DNA of 50,256 bases from a virus: the IMG/VR virus record IMGVR_UViG_3300007038_000011, positions 1-50,256 of that record; one strand, given 5' to 3'. The number at the start of each line of letters is the position of its first letter. Position 1 is the first letter of the stretch. This document shows, in pieces, positions 1 through 6,989 of the stretch. Both the position numbers and the translations under genes were made by a program. A model generated the notes under the pieces. That model searched no databases. It saw nothing but the letters and a program-made list of their open reading frames with translations, and was not told the origin of the DNA.

Positions 1-27
1 CCACCACCACCACCACCACCACCACCA
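1..27. repeat. (CCA)9 trinucleotide repeat at the contig start
   Basis: Nine perfect CCA units open the sequence and lead straight into the first gene. Other leaders here read like CACCACCAGGAG, so this may be an expanded form of that leader that has lost its SD core. It could also be an artefact of the assembly ending in a simple repeat. Confidence 0.9.
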
Positions 28-29
28 TT

Positions 30-473
30 ATGCAAGAGACCCGATACCATCGACTTTTGTACGCCCTCGAATCGGACGCCGGTTGGACGTGTCAGGATAC
101 GATCGATCTGTTTTTCGGGGTCGTCCTCGAGCATTGCCCCGACGCCTTCGTCGATCGGCTTGTCGAGGTCGCCGGAGACCGTTTCGACTGGACTCCCGAC
201 ACGCTGGAAGGCCGAAGCGGCGTCGACCTCCAGGAGGCCGAACTCGAGGCCGACACGACCAGCGGGCCGGGCCCCTCGGCCGGTGACGTCGAGCGGGCCG
301 TCGAGATTGTCCGACAGTGGCGCCGGGACGCCCGCGGGGAGGGCGACATTCACCACACCAGACGGGCCCCCCAGCGGGTCCGCGCCTTGTCCCTCCTGGC
401 CGAGCTGGCCTTTCGGGACGAGCTCCCGCCCGACCTATTGGAGCCTCTGACGGCCGACGAGGTGCAATCGTGA
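30..473 (+). CDS. hypothetical protein (147 aa)
   Basis: I do not recognise a family. The protein is acidic and looks soluble and mostly helical, with no membrane segment or signal peptide. The ATG follows the CCA repeat with no SD visible, so either the true upstream leader is missing at the contig end or translation depends on the repeat. Its TGA overlaps the GTG of the next gene, which marks it as the first visible member of a rightward operon. If the genome is circular, that operon continues from the genes at the right end. The reading frame is well supported by GC-rich third positions and by the coupled stop/start. Confidence 0.7.
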   Translation: MQETRYHRLLYALESDAGWTCQDTIDLFFGVVLEHCPDAFVDRLVEVAGDRFDWTPDTLEGRSGVDLQEAELEADTTSGPGPSAGDVERAVEIVRQWRRDARGEGDIHHTRRAPQRVRALSLLAELAFRDELPPDLLEPLTADEVQS

Positions 474-715
474 TTGACCGTCCCCGACCAATGCGCGTCT
501 CGTTCTACGTCCGCGGGGCCGACGAGCCGGTCGCCGAGTTCGGCCCCGGGACCAACAACCGCCCGATCGCCCAATTGCCCCACAAAGGGGAGGCGCTGGC
601 GCTATGCGGCGACGAATACGTCGTCGTCGATCGCTACGCCGTCATCTATCCGACAAAAGACGTCGATTTCTGGAAGGTAACCGTCGAGGAGCGCCCCCAT
701 GCCGATCAGTCGTGA
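470..715 (+). CDS. small hypothetical protein (81 aa)
   Basis: I do not recognise it. I chose the GTG at 470 because it overlaps the preceding stop (GTGA), the usual coupling in this genome; an internal ATG at 491 is an alternative. The sequence alternates short hydrophobic and charged stretches, as expected for a small beta-rich domain. The end of the gene overlaps the next CDS by 17 bases. It lies in the early rightward group of small genes, which in phages often encode host-takeover factors, but nothing in the sequence shows such a role. Confidence 0.6.
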   Translation: MIDRPRPMRVSFYVRGADEPVAEFGPGTNNRPIAQLPHKGEALALCGDEYVVVDRYAVIYPTKDVDFWKVTVEERPHADQS

Positions 716-1316
716 GCTCGAGCAATGCTATCCCGACAACTGGCAAGAGATCCGCGCTGCGGTTCTCGAGCGGTCGACCGACAAGGAGGTCGACTTTGTC
801 CGAGGGTTGGCCGAATGGGGCAACGACCCGCCCGACGTCGACGACTCTCCGCCCCCGACCGACGACCTCGACGACCGGCCCCGTTGCGAATGGTGCGGGG
901 CCCCAAACAAAACCCGGTTGTTTCGATGGGAGCGTTATTGGTCGTTTGCCGGAAACGCGCAATGGTACGGCCCGGCGGGCGGCGAGGCGGTCTTTCACGG
1001 GGAAGTGCCGGCCCCGTCAGACGTGCGCAGAACCGAAATTGTGTTGACCACCGCCCACCTCTGCCATTTCCCGCCGTGCGAAGACCTTGGCCACCTCCGG
1101 GCGCTCTGCCAGGCGTGCCACCTCTGGTATGACGGCCGCCCCCGCCAGCGGGAGGCCCGGGAGTCGATCACCGCCGAGCTGGCCGGCCAGACGACCCTCT
1201 TTGATTCCCGGACAAACGGGGGCCGGGAATGCCCCCACCGAGGGGCCGACATGTCGGTCGACGAGAAGACCGGCGCGGTAAAAGTGCGGCGCGAGGCCCG
1301 GGAGGCCCGTCGATGA
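699..1316 (+). CDS. HNH-like protein with zinc-binding cysteines (205 aa)
   Basis: The middle of the protein has a CEWCGAPN knuckle near residue 67. About 60 residues later comes an LTTAHL stretch, followed by LRALCQACHLWYD. This is the order seen in small phage HNH-type proteins: a first CxxC, an AH-L strand carrying the first active-site His, then a CxxCH that closes the zinc site and the beta-beta-alpha fold. The N-terminal third is acidic and proline-rich, and the C-terminal tail is basic. HNH enzymes nick or cut DNA. As it sits far from terminase, a homing, defence or host-DNA-damage role is as likely as packaging. The gene overlaps both neighbours. I infer the family from motif spacing only. 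Confidence 0.6.
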   Translation: MPISRELEQCYPDNWQEIRAAVLERSTDKEVDFVRGLAEWGNDPPDVDDSPPPTDDLDDRPRCEWCGAPNKTRLFRWERYWSFAGNAQWYGPAGGEAVFHGEVPAPSDVRRTEIVLTTAHLCHFPPCEDLGHLRALCQACHLWYDGRPRQREARESITAELAGQTTLFDSRTNGGRECPHRGADMSVDEKTGAVKVRREAREARR

Positions 1317-1768
1317 AATGGATCACCGCTAGTTCGATGAACATCGCCGACGGGGCCGACTGGTGCCGTTGGGTCCCCTTCAAGCGGAGCCATCGCTGCG
1401 GGGAATGCGGAGCTCTGTGCACCATGATCTCCCCGGACGTGCCCGCCGACCCTTATCCGACATGCAAGGCGTGTGACGACGACGTCGAGGCGGGGGCCGT
1501 CCGGGCGGTCGTCGACTTCGATCCACGCCACGGCGTCGGCGGCCGAAACACTTCAGTCGTCGTCTTTCGGGAAACGATCCGGTGGAAACAGGCTATTTTC
1601 GCTCTGTGCAACCTGGTCGATACGCCTCGGAGCCGGGCGTCCCTGTTTCGTGAATACTACAAGGCGGGCCGACTTCGGCGGGCGGAGGTCGACGGTAACC
1701 CGTGCCTCGACTTTATCCGCTTTCGGCGGCTTTGGTTTGGGTATGAACATAACCGATCACGGCTTTGA
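1313..1768 (+). CDS. hypothetical protein with two CxxC pairs (151 aa)
   Basis: The ATG overlaps the preceding TGA (ATGA). The N-terminal half has a CGECGALC motif and about 25 residues later CKACDDD, which together look like a four-Cys zinc ribbon. The C-terminal half is basic and aromatic-rich and could bind nucleic acid. I recognise no catalytic motif or family. It follows the HNH-like gene directly and may work with it, but that is only a positional inference. Fifteen bases separate it from the next start, which has its own strong SD. Confidence 0.6.
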   Translation: MKWITASSMNIADGADWCRWVPFKRSHRCGECGALCTMISPDVPADPYPTCKACDDDVEAGAVRAVVDFDPRHGVGGRNTSVVVFRETIRWKQAIFALCNLVDTPRSRASLFREYYKAGRLRRAEVDGNPCLDFIRFRRLWFGYEHNRSRL

Positions 1769-1783
1769 CACCAGGAGGCCACA

Positions 1784-2221
1784 TTGACTGACTACACCGA
1801 AATGAGCACCGAAAACCTTCTGCTATTGCTCGAATGGGAAGCCAACTCGGGCAAGCCAGTCGACGATCAGAAAGCAAAGCGGCTCCTTTCGGCCGCCGCC
1901 GCGCGGATCGAACACTTCGTCGGTATGCTCGAGGACTCATCGGCCGTTGCCACGCTGCAAGCGGCCAGCCCGAAGCGCGAAGAGGCGGCGGCCGACCTCG
2001 ACGGGATAGCCAAGCGTATCCGGGCCGGAGAGCTCGACGTCGTCGCGGTGGCCGGCGTGGAATCCGACGACCACGGAGGCGGCTCAATCTGGGCCGTGGA
2101 ACCGGCCCAACCCGACTACAATATCGATCAGCTAATCGGCGCGCTGGCCGTTATGCGGCACGCCCTCGCCGAGCGTTCCTACGAGGCCTCCGACGACTTC
2201 GATCCAAACCCCGACAAATGA
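1784..2221 (+). CDS. hypothetical protein (145 aa), TTG start
   Basis: No family recognised. The TTG start is set by a strong SD in the conserved leader form ACACCAGGAGG a few bases upstream. The first 70 residues look like an amphipathic helical bundle; the rest is acidic with a short Gly-rich break. No Cys cluster, membrane segment or known motif is visible. The stop overlaps the ATG of the next gene, so the two are probably translated together. Confidence 0.6.
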   Translation: MTDYTEMSTENLLLLLEWEANSGKPVDDQKAKRLLSAAAARIEHFVGMLEDSSAVATLQAASPKREEAAADLDGIAKRIRAGELDVVAVAGVESDDHGGGSIWAVEPAQPDYNIDQLIGALAVMRHALAERSYEASDDFDPNPDK

Positions 2222-2502
2222 CCATGCCGAACCGATACCGACAACAACTCCCCGATCGCCTGGTCGACGCCGTCGACGACTACCTCGAGGCCCGGCCGCC
2301 ACGGCCGTCGGAGACCTCGAGCCGGTGGAAGCGCACCGCCGGCGCCTATGCGACGACGGTGAAATACTTCCGCATCTGGAAGTTTGAGGCCGCCCGGCGG
2401 CTTGCTCAATCGGCCAACCCGGAGACACCAGCCGATCACCTTCAACGTGCCATCTACGTCGAGGCCGCCCGGGCAACCGGCCGGCTCGAGGAGTTCGGAT
2501 GA
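2218..2502 (+). CDS. small hypothetical protein (94 aa)
   Basis: No family recognised. The start at 2218 (ATGA overlap) gives M-T-M; a second ATG at 2224 is possible. The protein is basic and rich in Arg and Tyr, with two predicted helices, so it could bind nucleic acid. It overlaps the next gene by four bases and is part of the tightly packed run from 1784 to 2840. Confidence 0.55.
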   Translation: MTMPNRYRQQLPDRLVDAVDDYLEARPPRPSETSSRWKRTAGAYATTVKYFRIWKFEAARRLAQSANPETPADHLQRAIYVEAARATGRLEEFG

Positions 2503-2840
2503 ACGTCCAACGCCGATACCGATACCAAAAGGGCGACACTGAGATCGTCCGATCGTCCGACCACCTCCAGGAGGCGGCCCGCCGGATAAAGTCGGCGGCG
2601 ACCGACGCCAAAGGGCGCACACCAGACGCCCCGACGATCTCCCGGATGAAACACCGGTGCGGTCTGGCGCTGCAAAGATTCGACGCCGAGCTCGCCGACT
2701 ACCTGGCGATCCGCGTCGAGCCCGACGACGGCCGCCTCGAGCTTCGAACCGGGCCGGCCTCTGGCGTAACGGTCACCCTCGAGAAGCGGGCCAAGCCGTC
2801 CGACCCGTGGCGGGTCGTCCGCGAACACACAGCCGATTAA
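2499..2840 (+). CDS. hypothetical protein (113 aa)
   Basis: No family recognised. It starts with an ATGA overlap. The N-terminal half is basic and helical; the C-terminal half alternates hydrophobic and charged residues like a small beta sheet. It is the last gene before an internal promoter-operator block, and its stop codon forms part of the first operator palindrome (TTAACCCG at 2837). Transcription entering from upstream can therefore be separated from transcription starting at 2851. Confidence 0.6.
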   Translation: MNVQRRYRYQKGDTEIVRSSDHLQEAARRIKSAATDAKGRTPDAPTISRMKHRCGLALQRFDAELADYLAIRVEPDDGRLELRTGPASGVTVTLEKRAKPSDPWRVVREHTAD

Positions 2841-2879
2841 CCCGGTCGGGTTGACTTGGTGGCCCGCTCGGGTTACCGT
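2837..2879 (+). promoter_or_regulatory. promoter with two overlapping operator palindromes
   Basis: The -35 is TTGACT (2851-2856) and the -10 is TACCGT (2874-2879), 17 bases apart. One palindrome, TTAACCCG-GT-CGGGTTGA (2837-2854), runs into the -35. A second, imperfect one (CCCG-CT-CGGGTTAC around 2863-2876) fills the spacer and touches the -10. The second has the same geometry as the operators in the divergent region at 44641-44743. A repressor bound at either site would block RNA polymerase. Confidence 0.6.
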
Positions 2880-2885
2880 TGCGGT

Positions 2886-2899
2886 GTGGCAATTGCCAC
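2886..2899. promoter_or_regulatory. perfect 14-bp palindrome in a 5' leader
   Basis: GTGGCAATTGCCAC lies just downstream of the promoter at 2851, about where transcription should start. Its sequence differs from the TAACCCG operators, so it may bind a second regulator or form a hairpin at the 5' end of the transcript. Confidence 0.4.
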
Positions 2900-2935
2900 G
2901 GGCCGACAATCGTTACCGTAACGGAGACACCAGGT

Positions 2936-3256
2936 ATGTATCCCGAAATTTGCCAGATCCTTCGAGAAGTCCTCGGCGCCGACCTCTTCGGCGACGTGCG
3001 AATCGATCAGGGCGACGACTTGGTCGCCGCCCGCTGGACCAACCCCGACGAGCCGGCCGAATACGTCGACGTCGTCGTCGACCTCGAGGCCCGGGAGGTG
3101 ACCAAGGGGATCGGCGTGGCCGGGTGCCCCGGCGACGTCGACGGCCGTTTTTTGGCCGCCCGCGGCCGCCTCGAGTTTGAGCTCTTCGGGGCCCGCGACG
3201 ACGGCGGCGACACGGCCGCCCCCAACGCGACGACGACCAAGCGGCGCGCCCGCTAG
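2936..3256 (+). CDS. acidic hypothetical protein (106 aa)
   Basis: First gene after the internal promoter. The ATG follows the leader GGAGACACCAGG; a longer upstream reading would run through the promoter region and is rejected. The protein has about 80 acidic residues with alternating Asp/Val strands, then a basic tail (TKRRAR). I recognise no family. Being the promoter-proximal gene of an operator-controlled unit, it may be made early or on derepression. A strong GC-rich hairpin follows at 3265-3297. Confidence 0.6.
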   Translation: MYPEICQILREVLGADLFGDVRIDQGDDLVAARWTNPDEPAEYVDVVVDLEAREVTKGIGVAGCPGDVDGRFLAARGRLEFELFGARDDGGDTAAPNATTTKRRAR

Positions 3257-3264
3257 TCCGCACC

Positions 3265-3297
3265 GCCCGCCGGGGACCGTTGAGCGGCCCGGCGGGC
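3265..3297 (+). other. intercistronic hairpin
   Basis: A perfect 10-bp stem, GCCCGCCGGG with CCCGGCGGGC, encloses 13 bases. No T-tract follows, so it is not a standard intrinsic terminator. It may protect the 3' end of the upstream message or cause pausing. Confidence 0.5.
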
Positions 3298-3341
3298 ACA
3301 TTTCACCCTCTGAAGCATTTCAACCGACACCAGGAGCCATC

Positions 3342-3887
3342 ATGTCCGACGACGACCGGGGAAACGACAACTGGCGCAAAATCACCGTCGACGAGATCAA
3401 GAAAATCCGAAAGCATTTCGAGGAGGCGGGTCGGGACCGCAACTGTAAGGAGATCGTCGCCCGCGTTCTTAGGGCCGTTGAAGATCGACGAGACGACGAC
3501 TTGCCGGCGCCCGTATACAACATCGGCGACGTCGTATTCCAAAAGCGGCCCGGCGGGGGCGAAACGCTCGGGAAAGTGTCCTCGAGGAACTACGTAAATC
3601 ACTGGAAATACGGCGTGACGCCGATTGAGCCGAACCAAAAAACCGACAACCCGCTCGCGGTAAACAAAACGAGCGGGGAGTCGGGCTCGAGGTCTCATTC
3701 GTGCGACTTGCGCCGCCCCGAGCCCGGGCTTGAGCGGCTCCGGGCGTATCTCTTGGCGTTGAAAATCGAACGCGACCGGGCCGAGCTCCGCTTCGATCGA
3801 CTGGACTCGGAATGCGCCCGTATGGTCAAGGCGTGGCAAGTCGCCGACGGTGTGCGGTCGAAGCTCGACGGCTTCACGACCGAATAA
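3342..3887 (+). CDS. hypothetical protein (181 aa)
   Basis: No family recognised. The ATG at 3342 follows the leader ACACCAGGAGCC. The first 70 residues are helical and charged. The centre (about residues 64-110) reads like a small beta barrel followed by a Ser/Gly-rich linker. The last 60 residues form a likely coiled coil with heptad leucines. A 13-bp hairpin lies inside the gene (3643-3684) at the linker. The layout suggests a two-part protein that dimerises through its C terminus. Confidence 0.6.
   Translation: MSDDDRGNDNWRKITVDEIKKIRKHFEEAGRDRNCKEIVARVLRAVEDRRDDDLPAPVYNIGDVVFQKRPGGGETLGKVSSRNYVNHWKYGVTPIEPNQKTDNPLAVNKTSGESGSRSHSCDLRRPEPGLERLRAYLLALKIERDRAELRFDRLDSECARMVKAWQVADGVRSKLDGFTTE
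3643..3684 (+). other. hairpin inside a coding region
   Basis: CCGAC-aa-CCCGCTCG pairs with CGAGCGGG-ga-GTCGG around a 12-base A-rich loop, and an A6 run precedes it. The element sits in the linker part of the gene at 3342, where coding constraint should be low. It could be a pause or mRNA-processing site. Confidence 0.4.
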
Positions 3888-3916
3888 CGCGCCCCGAGCG
3901 ACCTCAGGAGGTGAAT

Positions 3917-4271
3917 TTGGAAACGCTAGACCTATTCGCAGAACTCGACACGGGCGACGAGACACCGGCCGATTATGTCGGCCCGCTTGAAGCGCCCCCC
4001 GGTCCCGCCGTCCGAGGATCGTTCATGGGTTCGGGTTTCGGAGCTTTCGATCTACCTCGAATGGCTCGACGAGATCCGCGAGCTATTGGCACGCCACGGC
4101 GATCGGGCGGTAGAGGCATGGATGCGCCCCGTTGCGCCGGCCGACTTGGCCGACGAACTTCGGGCCGTCGCCGAAGCCATTGTCGAGCTCGCAGAAAACC
4201 TCTGCGCAGTCGCCGACGCCGTCGAACACGCTGAACATTGGACCGATCAAATAATGGGCGGTCGACGGTAG
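3917..4271 (+). CDS. hypothetical protein, frame broken at a C6 run
   Basis: A strong SD (AGGAGG) five bases upstream sets a TTG start at 3917, opening METLDLFAELDTG. That frame loses sense after a run of six C at 3995-4000. Removing one C joins it smoothly to the frame ending at 4271, giving a natural sequence through APPVPPSEDRSW into a helical region with a WLDEIRELL stretch. An ATG at 3975 could start the downstream part alone, but it has no SD. The joined protein would be about 117 aa, of unknown function. A one-base sequencing error is more likely than a natural frameshift. Confidence 0.5.
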
Positions 4272-4299
4272 GCCGCTAGACTGGAAACAGGAGACACCG

Positions 4300-4779
4300 A
4301 TGCAAGAGCTAATCACCGAACCTAAAAGCGCCCCCGACCTCGTGCTCGTCGGTTGCGGCAAGGCCAAGCGCGACGAAATGTCGGAGGCCCGCGACCTCTA
4401 CACCTCGACGCTCTTCGCCAAGAGGCGCACCTACGCCGAAGCCTCCGGCGCCCCCTGGCGGATCCTCACGGCCCACGGCGCGGCGCTATTCGAGCCCGAC
4501 GACCTCGTCGGCCCCTACGATCGCGAGATCAGTCGACTAGGGGACCTCGAGCGGGAGCGATGGTCCGCGGCCCTCGAGCGTCGGATCGACCCGCTGCTCG
4601 ACTCGCTCGACGACGGGGACGGTCAGATCATCATTGAGGTGCACGCCGGCCGCCGCTACGCCGAGGCGTTCGTCGAGGCCGCCGGCCCGGCTCTGCTACG
4701 ACACCGGTGCCGTGTGATTCACCCGGTCGGCGGGCTTCAGATCGGTGAGCAATTGGCGTGGTACACGCGCCAGGAGTAG
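4300..4779 (+). CDS. DUF6884-like protein (159 aa)
   Basis: The N-terminal LVLVGCGKAKRD, the following YTSTLFAKRRTYAE, then WRILTAHGAALF and VGPYD match the pattern I associate with the DUF6884 family common in phages and actinobacteria. In that family a short Cys-containing strand (S/GC.K.K), a Y.S..F helix and an ILSA.hG loop are conserved. The biochemical function of the family is not known to me. Length is typical. The ATG follows CAGGAGACACC. It is the last gene of the left rightward operon, directly upstream of the gene-free structured segment. Confidence 0.6.
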   Translation: MQELITEPKSAPDLVLVGCGKAKRDEMSEARDLYTSTLFAKRRTYAEASGAPWRILTAHGAALFEPDDLVGPYDREISRLGDLERERWSAALERRIDPLLDSLDDGDGQIIIEVHAGRRYAEAFVEAAGPALLRHRCRVIHPVGGLQIGEQLAWYTRQE

Positions 4780-5140
4780 ACGCGGGCGGTTGGTGGCGTT
4801 ACGGTCTCACGGGCTTGTCGTGGCCGTCAGACGGTGAAGGGGCCTCCCCGAGTAGCCGATCCCGGCCGGCGGCAAGCGCGACCCGGGGGCAACGCCGGGG
4901 ACGGCCCAGACGCGGCAAAGCGTCGGATCGTCGTGAAACGGTGCACCGCTTCACCAGAAGTGCTCTCCCGATAAGCGGCGACGCCCGGCGCGGCGTGCAG
5001 CTTGGGCAAGGCGACGGTGTGCAGTGCCGCAGAGGACTTAGGCGCCTTTGTGCGGGTGCAATTCCCGGCCGTCGCCGGTTAGTGACTTGCGATCTGATCT
5101 CGGAGAGTCTACGGTCGTCGGTGCGACGGCCTCGTCGCCC
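4780..5140 (+). ncRNA. candidate structured non-coding RNA
   Basis: This 361-base gene-free stretch lies between the last rightward gene and the terminator at 5141. Visible stems include CACG/CGTG inside GTCT/AGAC (about 4804-4832), CCCGG/CCGGG (about 4882-4899), GACGC/GCGTC with loop ggcaaa (about 4909-4924), and a long self-complementary run GTGAA..GGTGCACC..TTCAC (about 4934-4955). The last module is closed by GGCGACGG (5010-5017) with CCGTCGCC (5069-5076). It contains CCGCA/TGCGG and a T-arm-like GGGTGCAATTCCC, so it resembles a tRNA-like 3' domain. High GC makes chance stems common, so the RNA is a candidate only. No open frame here looks coding. Confidence 0.4.
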
Positions 5141-5205
5141 CCCGCCCGTACCTGGTGTGATTCGTCGGCCCGAATCCTTCCCAAAAACGGGCGGGTTTTT
5201 CTATT
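5141..5205 (+). terminator. intrinsic terminator of the rightward operon
   Basis: CCCGCCCGT (5141-5149) pairs with ACGGGCGGG (5187-5195) as a 9-bp stem, followed directly by TTTTTCTATTTCTT. The 37-base loop holds a smaller TCG..CGA stem. It ends transcription coming from the left operon; the opposite direction lacks a T-tract. Confidence 0.7.
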
Positions 5206-5449
5206 TCTTGTGCCTCCGGCCGGCCTTATCCCCCTCCCTGGTCGACATGGCAACCCACCAGACGGCCGTTGATAGGGCGCCGACGGTCAACACCGCGACG
5301 GCCGTCCCCGCCGACGCTCCGGCGGCCACGGCGGCCGCTTCACTCACGGGGCGAACGAGCTGATAGGTGCCGGCCGTCGTCGTTGCGACGAGCCCGGCGG
5401 TGGCGAAGAGCAAGAATCCCCAGAATAAAACGGTGATCAGATACCTCAT
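5201..5449 (-). CDS. small two-helix membrane protein (82 aa)
   Basis: The start at 5449 is an ATGA overlap with the upstream gene. Two hydrophobic segments are clear: residues 3-23 (LITVLFWGFLLFATAG) and about 36-60 (Ala/Val/Thr-rich). A short basic tail ends RRHKK. It is the last gene of the leftward lysis/membrane cluster. Size and topology fit a holin, antiholin or small inner-membrane accessory. No family is recognised, so the role is inferred from position. Its stop codon lies within the T-tract of the opposing terminator. Confidence 0.55.
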   Translation of the reverse strand: MRYLITVLFWGFLLFATAGLVATTTAGTYQLVRPVSEAAAVAAGASAGTAVAVLTVGALSTAVWWVAMSTREGDKAGRRHKK

Positions 5450-5931
5450 TTGGTTCCCTGGTCTGAGGTGGCCCGCCCTATCCAATAGCCGGCCCCACCG
5501 CCCACCAGGAGGGCCGCAACGGCCACCGTGTAAGTGACGAATTTCGGGAGCGTGGTCGTGCGAAGTCGCTCGTTTTCGGCCCCTTTCTCACCTAGCCGAT
5601 ACGCGAGCTCTTCGTTACGGTTTTGCGCTTTCTGGCGTTGTTTGCGCGCCTCGTTGGTGCGCCCGACTTGCTGGTTGAAGGCGCGCTCCCTGGCGACAAG
5701 TCGGTCGGCGATAGAAGGGTAGTGTCGGCCGAGTTCGGACCATGCCATCAACTCGCATGCCCGGCCGTTGTCGAGCTCGACGGGCCCCTCGCCGTCGTGT
5801 TTGTCGGTGCACCGCTTGACCTTCGCGCCGACGGCCTTTTTTGCGGCGTCGGCTGTACGCGGCGGGTTGGTGTAGGCGGCCGAAGGGGCGACGGCCACCA
5901 CAATGATCAGCAATGCGGCGATCCTATTCAT
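5446..5931 (-). CDS. secreted, membrane-anchored coiled-coil protein, spanin-like candidate (161 aa)
   Basis: The ATG at 5931 gives a signal-peptide-like N terminus (MNRIAALLIIVVAVAPSAAY) with a likely cleavage after A-A-Y. The middle has two Cys (RCTDK, RACEL) and a long charged, Gln/Arg-rich coiled coil. A second hydrophobic segment (TYTVAVAALLVGGGAGYWIG) lies near the C terminus. Exported coiled-coil proteins beside an endolysin are often i-spanin or Rz-like, but Rz normally has only the N-terminal membrane segment, so this topology is unusual. It overlaps both neighbours by a few bases. Confidence 0.5.
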   Translation of the reverse strand: MNRIAALLIIVVAVAPSAAYTNPPRTADAAKKAVGAKVKRCTDKHDGEGPVELDNGRACELMAWSELGRHYPSIADRLVARERAFNQQVGRTNEARKQRQKAQNRNEELAYRLGEKGAENERLRTTTLPKFVTYTVAVAALLVGGGAGYWIGRATSDQGTK

Positions 5932-6247
5932 CGGTGCTCCTCGCGTCTCTGAGGAAGTCGGCTTGTTGCTCGAGCGAATCGGCCAGCGAATCACCGGTCG
6001 GCTCCTCGAGGTCCGCCATGTCGTCGGCGACCGCTTCGGTGTCCGACGAGGTCGTCGGATCCTGGTCGGCTTCGGGGGCCCCCTCGAGCGGCGTGTCGGA
6101 CTTGGTGCGGTCCCGGGCGGCGCAAAGTGAGGCGACGGCCCCGCCGACGGCGGCCAGAATCTTCGACCCGTATATGAGGGCCAGACCGGCCAAGATCACA
6201 ACGGCCGCGACCGTCACTATGTCTATGGTGTCCGCCTCGAGTTTCAA
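5924..6247 (-). CDS. small membrane protein with acidic tail (107 aa)
   Basis: A single hydrophobic helix spans residues 10-40 (VTVAAVVILAGLALIYGSKI and the Ala-rich stretch after it). A disordered, strongly acidic tail of about 65 residues follows, rich in Asp, Glu, Ser and Thr. This bitopic layout suits a lysis regulator or a small membrane anchor. No family recognised. It overlaps the genes on both sides by 4-8 bases, so the cluster is translated as a unit. Confidence 0.5.
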   Translation of the reverse strand: MKLEADTIDIVTVAAVVILAGLALIYGSKILAAVGGAVASLCAARDRTKSDTPLEGAPEADQDPTTSSDTEAVADDMADLEEPTGDSLADSLEQQADFLRDARSTDE

Positions 6248-6663
6248 GATTCAACCTCGACGTCACTGATCGACTCTAAGTCGGTGCGGTCGACGAGCTC
6301 CTCTTTGAGTCGCCGGATCATCCGATCCCGCTCCTTGATCTGCTCGTTTTGCGCGGTGTTGTAGGCCTCGAGTCGTTCGACTTCGGCCTCGAGGGACGCC
6401 CGCTCCTTGTGTGCGGCGCCGAGGTCGGCGCGCAGTCGGTCAATGTCATCGCGAAGCTCCGCGCGAATGTCGCCGGCCGCCTCGTCGATCGCGTTGGAGC
6501 GGTCGTCGGCGGTCGTCGTCGGATCCGGTTCAGCTGAATCCGGCTGATTCCGGTCCCGTCGTGCTTTTTCGGCTGACGCGCCGAGGCCGAGTAGGGTTAC
6601 CAGTCGACGTCCGACTCCTCTTCGAGGCAGGCGTCCACCTGCATGAGCCGTTCCTCGCACCAT
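6244..6663 (-). CDS. coiled-coil protein (up to 139 aa), start uncertain
   Basis: From about residue 60 the protein is a continuous coiled coil (DIDRLRADLGAAHKERASLE and onward). The frame is clear, but the start is not. The ATG at 6663 would overlap the upstream gene by 67 bases, whereas a CTG at 6603, just before that gene's stop, gives a more typical junction and a short hydrophobic N terminus (TLLGLGAS). It may pair with the other coiled-coil membrane proteins of this cluster. Function unknown. Confidence 0.45.
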   Translation of the reverse strand: MVRGTAHAGGRLPRRGVGRRLVTLLGLGASAEKARRDRNQPDSAEPDPTTTADDRSNAIDEAAGDIRAELRDDIDRLRADLGAAHKERASLEAEVERLEAYNTAQNEQIKERDRMIRRLKEELVDRTDLESISDVEVES

Positions 6664-6989
6664 GCGGCGTGGGCTTCGGCGGCGTCGAGACGGTTCTCGA
6701 CCGCGTCGAGCTCCGACCCCATCTGGTCGATCTTCTCTCGCAGATCACCCACCTCCTCCTTGTATTCGGCGGCCTCGGCCTGGGCCTTGCGCCGGCGCTT
6801 CCGCTCATCCTTGTATTGGCCGAAGAGGTCGTCGCGCAGCGTGTCCTCGATGTCGGCCTGCATGCGCTGACGCTCGACGTCGGCCTTGTCCTGGCCGGTA
6901 ATGTACCGCAGGACGGCCGCGCCGAGGGTGGCCAGCGCCCCCATCAGGGCGCCGATGGCGGCGTAGGCTAGTTTGGGAGGGACATCCAT
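6597..6989 (-). CDS. membrane-anchored coiled-coil protein (130 aa)
   Basis: Residues 7-30 form one hydrophobic helix (AYAAIGALMGALATLGAAVL). From residue 35 to the end the sequence is charged with heptad repeats, a coiled coil ending in an acidic tail with two Cys. Such N-in, single-span coiled-coil proteins downstream of a holin and endolysin often serve as inner-membrane spanins (Rz-like), so this is the better spanin candidate in the cluster. No matching lipoprotein partner (lipobox plus Pro-rich Rz1) is visible. The ATGA overlap fixes the start at 6989. Confidence 0.5.
   Translation of the reverse strand: MDVPPKLAYAAIGALMGALATLGAAVLRYITGQDKADVERQRMQADIEDTLRDDLFGQYKDERKRRRKAQAEAAEYKEEVGDLREKIDQMGSELDAVENRLDAAEAHAAWCEERLMQVDACLEEESDVDW

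Noticed and set aside
1-27. CRISPR-like or regulatory repeat array
   Set aside because: It is a simple CCA microsatellite without spacers.
5010-5076. A complete tRNA at the 3' end of the 4780-5140 segment
   Set aside because: The acceptor-like pairing and T-arm-like hairpin are present, but the inner arms do not fit D and anticodon arms and the T loop has TGC instead of TTC.
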